DNA of 64,000 nt. It comes from Nitrososphaerota archaeon (lineage in GTDB: Archaea > Thermoproteota > Nitrososphaeria > Nitrososphaerales > JACPRH01). Positions 20,284 through 31,020 of this stretch are shown here, one piece after another. Both the position numbers and the translations under genes were made by a program. Under the pieces are notes generated by a model, which saw only the letters and a program-made list of their open reading frames with translations, was not told the origin of the DNA and made no database searches. Numbering within the stretch: the stretch's first letter is position 1; the number at the start of each line of letters is the position of its first letter. The stretch spans positions 1 to 64,000 of the forward strand of contig JACPRH010000014.1 in the NCBI GenBank assembly GCA_016190055.1, in the 5' to 3' direction.

Positions 20284-21063
20284 TTAGAGAATTTCCTCTA
20301 AGGGTCGGCCGTAGAGCTCGACAGCATGTTCCTGTTGATATTCAAGGTATCGTTGCTGCCGCTGGTTCCAACGTTTCTCCCCCTCATCATTCGTGAGATC
20401 TTGCTCTGACAGGTCACGTCGACGCTCAAACTGCCCATCCACATGTATCTGGATGGCTTTCGAGTAAGACCGGTGCTCCCAGACCAAGATTCTATCAGCG
20501 AGAGACCTCACCGTGTCACCCGGCTTAACAGGTACAAGCTGCCGGAGAATAGCAGGCCCTAGGTCAACGGCAGCTTCAACGTAGTGGACTGTGCAGCCGG
20601 AGTACTGCTCATGGTTAGCTAAGACCGCTTCATGCACGTGGTCTCCAACCATCCCGACTCCACCGTAACGCTTCACATCATAAGCAGGGTGAATATTCAT
20701 GATCCGCATCCGGTACTCGTCTATGATAACCGGGGTCACGATCTGGTTGAAGCCAGCTAAAGCTATTACCGTCGCATCGTACTGCTTCAGAATGCGGAGC
20801 GCCTCAGCGTCGAAGGCTTGACGGGCACGGATTCGGGACTCCTTATCAGGATATTTCTTACCAACCACCCCTTCAATGTACTCGACAGCCACACCAGCTT
20901 TGCGAGCCCGCTCCATCGCGTACGCGTCAGGTGTGTTGCTGATGAGCAGAGCAGCCTCAACACTCTGTAGGACGCCAAGCCGGATATGATCTAGTATTGA
21001 CTGGAAATCGCTTCCCCGTCCTGAGGCTAGGACGGCCAGCCGCGCCCCGCTGAAGCTAGACAC
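20284..21063 (-). CDS. purN: Phosphoribosylglycinamide formyltransferase
   Basis: LASGRGSDFQSI, MNIHPA and GCTVHYVE motifs. Confidence 0.9.
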   Translation of the reverse strand: MSSFSGARLAVLASGRGSDFQSILDHIRLGVLQSVEAALLISNTPDAYAMERARKAGVAVEYIEGVVGKKYPDKESRIRARQAFDAEALRILKQYDATVIALAGFNQIVTPVIIDEYRMRIMNIHPAYDVKRYGGVGMVGDHVHEAVLANHEQYSGCTVHYVEAAVDLGPAILRQLVPVKPGDTVRSLADRILVWEHRSYSKAIQIHVDGQFERRRDLSEQDLTNDEGEKRWNQRQQRYLEYQQEHAVELYGRPLEEIL

Positions 21064-22375
21064 CCCCGAGATGAGCTATGGCGCGATACCCGATGTCTCG
21101 CCGGTAATGAGCACCGTCGAACCTGATTCTACCAACAGCTAGATACGCAAGCTCAACAGCTTCACGGAGATTGCTTCCGAGAGCTGTAACATTAAGCACT
21201 CTGCCGCCGTTCGTGACAACCTCGTTTCCACGCATCGCTGTTCCTGCGTGGAAGACCTTAACATCAGGCATAGTAGCCACCTCGTCTAATCCGCGGATCA
21301 CCTTTCCGCGCTCATAGACACCAGGGTATCCTCTCGACGCCATGACGACGCAGGCCGCTGCCCCGCTCTTCCACTCCATTGGGCCTAGTGAAGCGAGGTT
21401 GCCGTCAACCGAGGCTTCTAGATACGGAAGAAGGTCTGACTTCATTCGAAGCATCTGCGGCTGAGTCTCAGGGTCACCGAAGCGGCAATTGAACTCTAAG
21501 GTGTAAGGCTCATCGTCAACCACCATTATGCCGGCGTACAACACGCCTTTGAAGGGGTGACCTTCCTCCTGCATACCGTTGACTGTGCGTTTCATCACCT
21601 TCTCCAAGATAGCTTCTTGAAGCTTCTCTGATACCATTGGAACAGGCGAGTAGGCGCCCATTCCACCGGTATTCTGGCCTTGATCACCATCAAAGATGCG
21701 TTTATGATCCTGAGCCATTGCTAGCGGCGTCACAGTTTTCCCATCACAGATACCGATGTATGAAACCTCGTAGCCGTTCAGGAAGTCCTCTATTACAATC
21801 CTGTCACCAGCGTGGCCGAACTCGCTTCGAACCAAAATCCGTTGAATTGCGTCTCTAGCCTCCTCTAAGGTGTGGCAAATTATCGAGCCCTTCCCCGCTG
21901 CAAGCCCATCCACCTTGACAACTTTTGGCAGCCCCTTCGACTTGACATAGTCGACCGCGGCGTCCGGGTTGTCGAATACACCGAACTCAGCGGTAGGAAT
22001 GTTGTGTCTAGCCATAAACTGCTTCGAGAAGACCTTGCTGTTCTCCAGCTGAGCCGCGGCCTGAGAGGGACCGAAAATCCTGAGACCCTTAGTTTGAAAC
22101 CTATCCACTATACCTATTGCAAGAGGATCCTCGGGCCCAACAACCGTGAAGCAGTCCTCCTCCTTCTCAGCGAACGAGATCAGCTCATCAAGATTGGTCG
22201 CCTTAAAAGGAATGTTACTATTCTCAGTCCCAGCGTTACCCGGTGAGTGAAAAACCTTCTCAACATCTGGGCTTTGACGAAGCTTCCAGCCTAGCGCATG
22301 CTCCCGCCCACCCGAGCCGATGACCAAAACACTCCGCTTCTTCATACCTACCGATAATCCATCTGAGAACGGCAT
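21056..22375 (-). CDS. purD: Phosphoribosylamine-glycine ligase
   Basis: VIGSGGREHALGWKL and FNCRFGDPETQ motifs; overlaps purN. Confidence 0.95.
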   Translation of the reverse strand: MPFSDGLSVGMKKRSVLVIGSGGREHALGWKLRQSPDVEKVFHSPGNAGTENSNIPFKATNLDELISFAEKEEDCFTVVGPEDPLAIGIVDRFQTKGLRIFGPSQAAAQLENSKVFSKQFMARHNIPTAEFGVFDNPDAAVDYVKSKGLPKVVKVDGLAAGKGSIICHTLEEARDAIQRILVRSEFGHAGDRIVIEDFLNGYEVSYIGICDGKTVTPLAMAQDHKRIFDGDQGQNTGGMGAYSPVPMVSEKLQEAILEKVMKRTVNGMQEEGHPFKGVLYAGIMVVDDEPYTLEFNCRFGDPETQPQMLRMKSDLLPYLEASVDGNLASLGPMEWKSGAAACVVMASRGYPGVYERGKVIRGLDEVATMPDVKVFHAGTAMRGNEVVTNGGRVLNVTALGSNLREAVELAYLAVGRIRFDGAHYRRDIGYRAIAHLGGV

Positions 22376-22533
22376 AGTTTAAGCTTACCCATGAAGAGAT
22401 CGAGATGTTTCAACCCAGAACTCAATCAATGCTACAGCCAATCTACCAGCAACAAACTAACCAATTATACAGGCCCTGCAACTCCTAACAGCACTACAAA
22501 CAAATCTAACATTGAAGCAGAAGAGAATATTGA

Positions 22534-22710
22534 GGGATAATCTTGCAACTAGAATCAATGTATTCAACAAGCATTGCAGGCCCGAATATCTTATCCAAGC
22601 AGATCCATTAGGTTAGCAGCTGGATTCTTATGCCTGTTTCATTAGTATATGTAGCCCTCACTAGGCCTATCGCAGCACGCCTAATAGTCTACAGCGTGAA
22701 GCATTGCAAG
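22534..22710. ncRNA. Candidate ncRNA/repeat family member, copy A
   Basis: Homologous over its full length to 53925-54100; conserved AGATCCA…TGGATTCT hairpin and GCATTGCAA 3' end. Confidence 0.55.
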
Positions 22711-22807
22711 TATTGTTAGACATTGATCTCTAACAGAAGGATAACAAAGCATTCCAACTCACCCATATTCATATTACTTTGAGCCGCGAAGAAACATCTG
22801 ATTCTGC

Positions 22808-23401
22808 ATGGAGCTTAATGCTGTGTTGCGGAAGAGACGGATGATCCGAGCGTTCAAGCCTAAGTCAGTTGAGAAGGAAAAGATTTGGCGCATCATAGAG
22901 AATGCGAATAGGTCTCCCAGCGCTGGTCACCTTGAGCCTCAGGAGTTTATCGTAGTCACACATCCGACTGTTAAGCGGAGGCTGGCTGAAGCGGCGCTTA
23001 ATCAGATGTTCATCGCAGAGGCCCCTGTGGTTATCGTAGTCTGCGCTGATCCTAGGAGAAATGTTTGGCGTTACAGGGAGAGAGGTCGAATCTTCTACTG
23101 CACAATAGACGGAGCATTCGCATCTATGCTAATCCTATTGACCGCAGTGGATGAGGGGCTGGGTGCAGCCTTCATCGGCGCCTTTGACGATAAGAAGGTA
23201 GCTGAGGCCCTAGACCTACCTGAAGAGGTAAGACCAATCGGCATAATCCCCATCGGCTACTCCGATGAGCCGCCGGAGAGACTCGGTAGAAGGCCTCTGA
23301 AGGAGAAGGTTCACTTCAACCAGTGGGGAAACCAAGCGTCTACAATCACAGATTTGAAAGAAAAACTGGTGAAACGTAGTACCCAGGACCCTGTTATATA
23401 G
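22808..23401 (+). CDS. Nitroreductase family protein
   Basis: RRMIRAFKPKSV…NANRSPSAGHLEPQEF. Confidence 0.88.
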   Translation: MELNAVLRKRRMIRAFKPKSVEKEKIWRIIENANRSPSAGHLEPQEFIVVTHPTVKRRLAEAALNQMFIAEAPVVIVVCADPRRNVWRYRERGRIFYCTIDGAFASMLILLTAVDEGLGAAFIGAFDDKKVAEALDLPEEVRPIGIIPIGYSDEPPERLGRRPLKEKVHFNQWGNQASTITDLKEKLVKRSTQDPVI

Positions 23402-23455
23402 GCAGGTATATATCAGGGGATTCCGACCGCGTATCAGCGCATCCGAGCGCCAGGA

Positions 23456-23710
23456 GTGAAAAGAATGAGTTACGGACATGGACGGGGCCGTGGTGGCTTC
23501 GGCGGTGGTTTTAGGCCTTCAAAGCCTGCGCCAGTCGAGGTCGGCAAAGAGTACGACGTTCAAATTACTGAAATCAGCAAACGCGGCGACGGCATCGCGA
23601 AGATCGAAGGTTTCATTATCTTCGTCGCGGGAACCGAAGCTGGTCAAAACGTAAAAATCAGAATTACCGACGTCGCACCGAGATTTGCGAAAGCGGAAGT
23701 CGTCGAGTAA
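23456..23710 (+). CDS. TRAM-domain small protein with Gly/Arg-rich N-terminus
   Basis: EYDVQITEISKRGDGIAKIEGFIIFVAGTEAGQNVKIRI. Confidence 0.9.
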   Translation: MKRMSYGHGRGRGGFGGGFRPSKPAPVEVGKEYDVQITEISKRGDGIAKIEGFIIFVAGTEAGQNVKIRITDVAPRFAKAEVVE

Positions 23711-23939
23711 ACAGATAACTAAGTTGGAGAGCTGAGCCTAGTAATAGGCCCACTTTTCATTTAACAGATACAGAAATCCGGCGGAAGGCGCAGAACTGTT
23801 CCATTCGAGTTTTTTCCGGATAACCTTTTTTCACCATTAAAGAAAGAGAAAGATAGACTGTTCTATACACTGGACACTCTGTTCTAAACACTGGCATTAT
23901 TGCACCCTGCAACCATCACCATGCCTGTGGTAAGATAAG

Positions 23940-24581
23940 ATGACGCGCAGTAAGAAAGCAGCAATACTGCTAGTAGCATTAGTATCAGCCGCATTCATAA
24001 TCGCAGTAGCAATCAACGCTCAAGCAGAACAACAACAACAGGACAGGATCGCTTCAAACAGCACAGAACCAAGCAGAGAAGCAGCAACAGGAGCGGCAGG
24101 CAGCGGGGTAGCGCAGAGTGGAGTCACGTCTACTGTAATGTATCCGATGCAGCAACCCGGGAAAACCATCCAGCTAAGAAGCATGGTGCAGGATGTCGAA
24201 GTGACTGGCTTCGTCATAACCGCTGACGATCAAGTCAAAGTCTCATTAGCACACGAAGGCGCGCAGAAGAGCCCAGCGGTAACCGTAATAGTCTCAACTG
24301 AGTGGATACCTATGCCGCCTTACATAGGAGTTGCAGTACCAACAAGCCCAAGCCAAGCAGAGCCATCAGCGGGCGGAGCAGTAATAGAAGGAGGAGAGCC
24401 GAACACTAAGCCGGGATACTATCCGTATCCAAGCCCCTATCCGAGTCTCGTAGGCAGCAACATAGTAAAGGGAGACTGGGGCTCAGCAGCAGAGATTAAA
24501 CTTGGACTGGTTGGAAACGGAACAATATACGACGCCACCTCGATTCAAGTCCTCATAATACCGTACACAGGCAACCCTTAG
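23940..24581 (+). CDS. Exported/membrane-anchored hypothetical protein
   Basis: N-terminal TM followed by low-complexity and beta-rich region. Confidence 0.65.
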   Translation: MTRSKKAAILLVALVSAAFIIAVAINAQAEQQQQDRIASNSTEPSREAATGAAGSGVAQSGVTSTVMYPMQQPGKTIQLRSMVQDVEVTGFVITADDQVKVSLAHEGAQKSPAVTVIVSTEWIPMPPYIGVAVPTSPSQAEPSAGGAVIEGGEPNTKPGYYPYPSPYPSLVGSNIVKGDWGSAAEIKLGLVGNGTIYDATSIQVLIIPYTGNP

Positions 24582-24886
24582 ACATAGAAGGCAGACAGAT
24601 AATCGAATCAAAAGTCCCGTAAAAAATGAGGATGAGACTACCCCATTACGGGATCGTCACTACGATTACTAATACTGCTTCTTCCGCATTACCAGTACCG
24701 CTGCTACAATCAGGGCAATTACTGCTACTCCAACTGCTGCATAGGTGACTTCAGAGGTAGGCCTGCGGTCTGAAAAACTTGATTTAACCCAGTCACATCA
24801 TAGCCAACGGCTGGGAACTGTGATAGCCAGCCGGATAATATTAGCAGAAGAAATAATAAGACTACTATACACTACGCATCTAGCTG

Positions 24887-25060
24887 TTGGCGGCCAAAGT
24901 CAAATGCGATGTTTGCGGCAAACTTGTGTCAAATCTTGCGAAACACAAGAGGCGTGGTAGATGCAAAGCTACGAAACGCTCTTCAGCCTCATTCGATCAA
25001 GTAATCAAAAACCAAGAGCGAAAACGATTCGGCGGACAACTAGGCCCAGACTACTCCTAA
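24887..25060 (+). CDS. Small zinc-finger protein (AAKVKCDVCGKLVSNLAKHKRRGRCKATKRS…)
   Basis: 57-codon ORF from TTG; C-x2-C…H…C finger; absent from the ORF track. Confidence 0.6.
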   Translation: MAAKVKCDVCGKLVSNLAKHKRRGRCKATKRSSASFDQVIKNQERKRFGGQLGPDYS

Positions 25061-25138
25061 CCATGCAACACACCACAGTCTAAGAAAGAGTTGTAACGCC
25101 TTAATTACTGAATCAAAGATAGAGTACAAGAGCATAGT

Positions 25139-25531
25139 TTGAGCGATGCGATATCTGGACTTGTTCAGAGGCTTAATGAAGCCAAGTCCAGTAGAATCAT
25201 CCAGCTTGTAACCACTGGAAGAAGATCAGGCCTACCCCGAACCGTAACAGTAGGCTTCATCTGCCAATACGGAAGGCTTTACGTACGCACCTCTCACCGA
25301 ACAAACTGGTACAAAAACATTCTAGCCAACCCAGAGATAAAAGTGGTTCATGATGGAGCAGAGTTTCCCGTCAGAGCTGAGCAGGTTAAAGACGAAAAGA
25401 CAGTTAAAGTTCTTCAGCACATTTACTGGGAGAAATACAACATGTTCGATGCATACGCGAGATTAATCAAGCTTAGAGGAGACCGACACTTCTTCGAAAT
25501 AATAGGTTCAACAGAAGTTCATTGCAGGTAG
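25139..25531 (+). CDS. Deazaflavin-dependent nitroreductase/PNPOx-like protein
   Basis: TTGRRSGLPRTVTVGF…NILANPEIKV. Confidence 0.75.
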   Translation: MSDAISGLVQRLNEAKSSRIIQLVTTGRRSGLPRTVTVGFICQYGRLYVRTSHRTNWYKNILANPEIKVVHDGAEFPVRAEQVKDEKTVKVLQHIYWEKYNMFDAYARLIKLRGDRHFFEIIGSTEVHCR

Positions 25532-25660
25532 AGGGTGTAGAAGAGGTTGGCGAAGCAGTGTCGGGAGAGTTCAATCTATATTGGCTCCACAGATTCACTA
25601 GGTGAAGCCTAAGCTAGAAGAACCAGCGTAGACCTTAGGTCAATCCGAAACTGAGGTCAC

Positions 25661-26047
25661 TTATTCTTTTTTGAGCAGCGAACCGAACTCGTAGAAGATT
25701 GCTGGTTTGTTCCCGACAACCCGGCCGTCGTGTCCAGGAGGGATATCCACCATATCACCGGGTTCAAAGTCCATCTCTGTGCCGTCATCCGAGACCACGC
25801 CCAGTCTACCTGATTCCAAGTAGCCGAAGTGATGGACTTGACATGACTGGGTTTTAACTATAGGTTTGGTGTCTAGTGACCATCGCCACCCGGGCTGCCA
25901 AGTGAACTTCTTCACTTCTCTGCCCCCGATTCTCACGATCTCTATCTTAGTCTTGGGTAGTGTTTGAACTTCGTCAGGTTTGCTGAAACTCTTCTTCTCC
26001 AAGCGACCCATCGATATACTAGAGGCCATAAGAATCATAACGTACAC
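25661..26047 (-). CDS. Cupin-domain protein
   Basis: CQVHHFGYLESGRLGV…FEPGDMVDIPPGHDG. Confidence 0.8.
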   Translation of the reverse strand: MYVMILMASSISMGRLEKKSFSKPDEVQTLPKTKIEIVRIGGREVKKFTWQPGWRWSLDTKPIVKTQSCQVHHFGYLESGRLGVVSDDGTEMDFEPGDMVDIPPGHDGRVVGNKPAIFYEFGSLLKKE

Positions 26048-26403
26048 CGGCCTATTAAGAATTCAGTACATCCCTTCCCTGCTTCGCGCGATAGCGTAGA
26101 AACTAGCCGCGCCGATAAGATGAAGAAGCCTTGTGAGGGTTAGTAGCCTTAGGTATAAGGACACCGTTACAATGTCCGTTCTAGCGTTGTGATATTGTGT
26201 CCTTTTTTAAGTAAACCATGCTACCAAACTATTGTACGAGCTTACGTGATGTAACGTATGGTCGAGTTGATCAACAGAAGGCAATGGCGTCGTTTTTAAA
26301 TAATACAACATAATCTTAACCTTTCAAACTGGATTTGTTTTTAGTTGTCTGACGGCAATCCACCGAGCTTAAACAAACTAGTGTAAGAGAACATCAAAAG
26401 AGC

Positions 26404-29055
26404 GTGGCAAGAAGTATGAATAATTCCCGCCCTGAATTCAGGACTGTGATAATTTTATCTTTAGTTCTAAGTGTTCTCATTCCGGCTATTGGTAGCGTAT
26501 ATTTCATCTATTTTCTACCGGAATGGAAATTGGTTAACGTATCTAACATTTCAACGGTTGAATCTTTTGAGAGTTTCGCAGCACTATCTATCGCCTCACT
26601 CATACTGATAATGTGGAGAAACAACAAGCTCCCCGGCTACTATGTCTGGGTTTCAAGTGCACTGATAAGCATGGGCGTATTATACCTGCTACACGCCCTT
26701 TTCCCTCCAGGCAACTTATTCGCTTGGCTAGGCAGAATGGCCATCTTGACAGGCGGCTTCTTGTTCACTCTAGTCTGGCTGCCTGATCGCTACTACGTTA
26801 AATCACGTTCAACCGCCTATACGATACTCATAGCTGTCTCCATCTTCTCCATTTCTCTTGGTGCATTCTCAGTCGCCTTTCCCAGCAGCCTACCTACTAT
26901 TGCAACTAATGGTGACTTCACTGATGTAGCAAATATCATTCACGTTCTTGGAGGAGTTTTGTTTCTAATAGCGGCAGCGTATTTCATTATCCGCTACCGA
27001 TCAAGTGGGCAAATCAATGACATTCTATTCTTCAACTTCTGTATGCTTAATGCTTGGGCAAGCCTGATTTTCCCCTTCTCAGATCTGTGGGACGCTTCCT
27101 GGTGGTTCATCCGTCTGCTACGTCTAGCAGCATATCTCACCATAGTCTCATTTGTCCTTACCTCTTTTCAATCAAATGAGAAGGAGTTGATACGTGTCAA
27201 CGAATATCTGCGGGCTGAAGTCTCCGAGCGAAAAAGGACGGAGGAGTTGCTAAGCGAGTCCGAGGAAAAATACCGCATATTAATCGACAATAGCCAAGAC
27301 GGTGTCTTCATTATTCAGGATGGTAAGATGCAATTTACGAATGATGCGGGTGCTGGAATGGTTGGCTACACTGTGGAGGAGATAATTGGAAGGAATTTCC
27401 AAGATTTTATTGCGCCTGAAGATTTAATGACGGTTGCTGAGCGCAACCGTCGAAGGCATGCTGGAGAAGATGTTCCCAACGAGTACGAATTCCATGCATT
27501 ACATAAGGATGGAAAATCGAGAATACTCGTCAACATGAATGTTGGGCTTGTCCAGTATCACGGTAGAGTGGCAAGTATCGGCACATTGAAAAACATCACG
27601 GAGAAGAAGAAGCTTGAAGCTCAGCTACTCCGGGCTCAAAGAATGGAGAGCGTAGGAACGCTCTCCGAGGGTATAGCGCACGACATGAATAACGTGCTGT
27701 CACCGATAATGCTGTCGCTAAACATGTTGAAGAGAAAATTTACAGACAGCGAAAGCCAGGAATTACTTGGTATCCTTGAAAGCGGCGCTAAACGAGGAGC
27801 CGACCTGATAAAACAGGTTAGATCGTTTGCTCGGGGTGTGGAGAGCGAACATAAAACCCTTCAAATATGTCCCCTCATCTCCGAAATAAGTCAGATAGCT
27901 AAAGAGACGTTTCCAAGAAACATTGAAATCCAAACCAATATATCCGAAGATCTCTGTGCAACCTCTGGAGATACTTCCCAACTGCACCAAGTTTTGATGA
28001 ACCTCTGCATTAACGCACGTGACGCTATGCCTGATGGCGGTATTCTAAGTATCTCGGCAGAAAACGTCACAATAGACGAGAACTACGCCCGCATGAATTC
28101 GATGCGACAGAACACGGCGCAACAAGCAAAACCGGTACTAAACTGCTGGGAGTACAAGAAGTGCGGTAGAGAGCCTGGCGAAGTGAAGGTTACTGATATG
28201 GGTGTATGTCCAGCTACAATCGACGCTCAAGTCGATGGATTAAATCGGGGAAGCAAAGGTGGAAGAGTCTGCTGGATGGTAACCGGTACATTCTGCGGCG
28301 GCCAGGTACAAGGCAAATTCGCCAAGAAACTGCTCTCCTGCATGAACTGCGACTTTTACCAGACGGTTAAGGCGGAAGAAGGAGACCAGTTTATCGAAAC
28401 CAGAGTCGGCCCATACGTAGTCATCACCGTCGCCGACACAGGGGTAGGTATTCCTCAGGAAATAATTGACAGGATCTTTGAGCCGTTCTTCACCACTAAG
28501 CAGCCGGGCAAGGGTACCGGTCTAGGCCTTTCCACAGCTCTTGGAATAGTGAAGAGTCACGGTGGCCTCATAAACGTGTACAGCGAAGTTGGAAAAGGAT
28601 CAGCCTTCAAAGTCTACCTGCCTGCGGTTCAGGCTACTGAAGTGCCGAAGATGAAGGAATACCGTGAACTAACCTCAGGACACGGAGGACTAGTCCTAGT
28701 TGTCGAGGACGAAGAAATAATCTGCAAAATTACAAAATCTGTGTTGGAGACGCATGGATATAAGGTGCTTATAGCCCACAACGGAGCTGAAGCAATACCG
28801 TTATACGAGCAGAACAGAGATGAAATCAAGGTTGTTATCATGGATATGATGCTGCCTGTAATGGATGGGTTAACCTGCATAAAGACGCTGCGTGAGATCA
28901 ATCCTACTGTTAAGGTAATTGCGGTCAGCGGACTAGATAGGAGCGAAAGCTTAGCTGAAGGATATACTACTCCTGCACAGGCCTTTCTACCAAAGCCTTA
29001 CACATCCGATATCCTGCTGAAAACAGTGCACGAAGTTATAGAAGCGAAGACGTAA
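26404..29055 (+). CDS. Hybrid PAS sensor histidine kinase with Cys-rich insert and C-terminal receiver domain
   Basis: N-terminal 7-TM-like region, PAS, H-box-like [14 protein letters not shown]-box [36 protein letters not shown], receiver [13 protein letters not shown]. Confidence 0.93.
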   Translation: MARSMNNSRPEFRTVIILSLVLSVLIPAIGSVYFIYFLPEWKLVNVSNISTVESFESFAALSIASLILIMWRNNKLPGYYVWVSSALISMGVLYLLHALFPPGNLFAWLGRMAILTGGFLFTLVWLPDRYYVKSRSTAYTILIAVSIFSISLGAFSVAFPSSLPTIATNGDFTDVANIIHVLGGVLFLIAAAYFIIRYRSSGQINDILFFNFCMLNAWASLIFPFSDLWDASWWFIRLLRLAAYLTIVSFVLTSFQSNEKELIRVNEYLRAEVSERKRTEELLSESEEKYRILIDNSQDGVFIIQDGKMQFTNDAGAGMVGYTVEEIIGRNFQDFIAPEDLMTVAERNRRRHAGEDVPNEYEFHALHKDGKSRILVNMNVGLVQYHGRVASIGTLKNITEKKKLEAQLLRAQRMESVGTLSEGIAHDMNNVLSPIMLSLNMLKRKFTDSESQELLGILESGAKRGADLIKQVRSFARGVESEHKTLQICPLISEISQIAKETFPRNIEIQTNISEDLCATSGDTSQLHQVLMNLCINARDAMPDGGILSISAENVTIDENYARMNSMRQNTAQQAKPVLNCWEYKKCGREPGEVKVTDMGVCPATIDAQVDGLNRGSKGGRVCWMVTGTFCGGQVQGKFAKKLLSCMNCDFYQTVKAEEGDQFIETRVGPYVVITVADTGVGIPQEIIDRIFEPFFTTKQPGKGTGLGLSTALGIVKSHGGLINVYSEVGKGSAFKVYLPAVQATEVPKMKEYRELTSGHGGLVLVVEDEEIICKITKSVLETHGYKVLIAHNGAEAIPLYEQNRDEIKVVIMDMMLPVMDGLTCIKTLREINPTVKVIAVSGLDRSESLAEGYTTPAQAFLPKPYTSDILLKTVHEVIEAKT

Positions 29056-29121
29056 GAAGAATTGCTCTGCTGGATTCTTTTCGGTGACTCCTTTTAGGGT
29101 ACATGTTCTCTCTCTATCCTT

Positions 29122-29829
29122 ATGTCTGAGATGGGGCACAGCCACCGTAAAGAGCGGCTTGCAGCCGATCTAGTTCGGAACCTTGTCTTCGGCTTAGGAC
29201 ATGGCCTCATATCTATTCTAGGGCTCTCAATAGGCGTTGCTTTTGCGACAAATAACGCTCGGCTGGTCACCATATCAGGGCTTATCGGGATGCTTACAGG
29301 GTTATCCACGTTAATTGTCATTCAGATTCTATCAGTTAAAACGCAGAAGGAAACGTACCAGCATCTCATCGATATAGAGCAGAAGGAGTTCGATGAGCAT
29401 CCTGAGCTTGAAAGGGCGGAGATGAAGCGATACTACCGGTCAGAAGGCTTCAGCGCCGAAGAGACAGAGCAAATGATAAACCGGCTGTCATCAAACCGTG
29501 ATCGATGGCTCAAGGCGCATGTCACCCATGTTCTGGAGTTTATACCGACCAAGACTGGAAACCCTCTTCGGGAGGCCGGTGTGCTGGGAGCCTCTCACAT
29601 GGCAGGCTCGCTCATTACATTATCGCCCTATCTTCTCCTTCTTGATCTCAACCTTGCGCTCTACATGTCTGTAGCCTTGACTGCATCCGCCTTCTTCCTC
29701 GTAGGTGCCGTGAAGACGACGGTCACCGGTAGGAGTTGGTACACCGGTGCCATCGAGTTTCTCGTTCTAGGGATGACCGCCTTTGCCGTGGGTTACGTCA
29801 CTGGAAGCCTCCTATCCAGCTTCGCCTAA
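29122..29829 (+). CDS. VIT1/CCC1 family protein
   Basis: DLVRNLVFGLGHGLISILGLSIGVA and C-terminal TM set. Confidence 0.75.
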   Translation: MSEMGHSHRKERLAADLVRNLVFGLGHGLISILGLSIGVAFATNNARLVTISGLIGMLTGLSTLIVIQILSVKTQKETYQHLIDIEQKEFDEHPELERAEMKRYYRSEGFSAEETEQMINRLSSNRDRWLKAHVTHVLEFIPTKTGNPLREAGVLGASHMAGSLITLSPYLLLLDLNLALYMSVALTASAFFLVGAVKTTVTGRSWYTGAIEFLVLGMTAFAVGYVTGSLLSSFA

Positions 29830-30030
29830 CTTCGTCTATGCTTAAGGTGCTTAGCAGCTGAGGCATAAGAGATTACTATCGAAAGACGACACAATAATCC
29901 AAGACACAAACTACGCCGGTGATTTCCTGAGCAGGTCTCGGAGACTTACAAAGAACAACAGAGTATCTGCCACATGTTCTGAATACCCTCGGTAATTATT
30001 AGCGGCGAGTATTCTCATTTTTAAGTTTGA

Positions 30031-30075
30031 GAGCCTCGGGAGGGATTTGAACCCTCGACTTCTTGCTTACAAGGC
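30031..30075. repeat. Left attachment repeat (displaced tRNA-Thr 3' end)
   Basis: 45 nt identical to 36767-36811. Confidence 0.93.
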
Positions 30076-30102
30076 CTAGCGGGCGAGGACTTTGCAGGAT
30101 TA

Positions 30103-30924
30103 ATGGGTAAGTTCCACGACTTCTGCCGTATCGATCTGAGACTTACTGAGGAAACTATTATGTATCATACGGGACAATTAAAGCGGCTAGACGCTGAGAT
30201 TAGAAAGCATGGTATAGGGCTAGTATCTGCATCACAAGAAGATCTTAGGAGTTACCTCATGCGTTTTAACGGTATGAGTGACAGTTCGTTCTCTAACGCT
30301 GTTAAGGCCATGCGAAGGTTCTACAGAGACTTTTTGGATAGACCCGACTTAGTTAGAACATTCAAGCTGCCAGCCTGTATGGTTCAGCCGAAGATCCTAC
30401 CCAGTAGGAGAGATCTGCAAGAGGCCTATGCGTCTCTGGATAACGCTAGGGATAAAGCTCTGTTTCTGCTATATGCGACTACCGGACTTAGAAAAGAAGA
30501 GATCAGATGCTTGAAGATGAGCGAGCTAAACAGAGAGAATAGGATGATAGTCACTGGTTATCATAGAGGCAGTACTAAGAGAGCTTGGATTACCTTCTAT
30601 AACTCTGAGGCTGAAGAGGCCTTAAACGAGTACCTTAGAGGGCGAGAGGAAGGAGATGAGCGTGTATTTACTGTTGCCATAACGACTATTAGTAGAATGT
30701 TTAGGAATATCAAGAGAAGGACAGGTATTGACCTTACTCCTCAGATCCTCAGAGAATGGTTCTGTCAAGAAATGGGCGAACTAGGAGTACCTGATCGGTT
30801 CATAGATGCTTTCTGCGGTAGAACACCTAAGTCGGTACTTGCGAGACACTACTCGGATTACTCCCCTGATAGACTTAAGACTATTTACGATAAAGCTGGG
30901 TTAAAGGTCTTGAGTGAGGTCTAA
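30103..30924 (+). CDS. Tyrosine recombinase/integrase
   Basis: LLYATTGLRKEEIRCLKMSELNRE, Q.LREWFCQEMG, and FCGRTPKSVLARHYSDY with C-terminal Tyr. Confidence 0.9.
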   Translation: MGKFHDFCRIDLRLTEETIMYHTGQLKRLDAEIRKHGIGLVSASQEDLRSYLMRFNGMSDSSFSNAVKAMRRFYRDFLDRPDLVRTFKLPACMVQPKILPSRRDLQEAYASLDNARDKALFLLYATTGLRKEEIRCLKMSELNRENRMIVTGYHRGSTKRAWITFYNSEAEEALNEYLRGREEGDERVFTVAITTISRMFRNIKRRTGIDLTPQILREWFCQEMGELGVPDRFIDAFCGRTPKSVLARHYSDYSPDRLKTIYDKAGLKVLSEV

Positions 30925-31020
30925 GTTGCAAGAATAATCCGAGGATACCTCTGCGTTTTTGTATAGTTAATAACAAAAGGGTGCCTGAGACAGTATCTCC
31001 TTCTCTTTTTTATTTCCATC

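Noticed and set aside
30031-30075. Possible second tRNA-Thr gene
   Set aside because: Only the 3' half (anticodon to acceptor) is present; explained as a displaced att copy.
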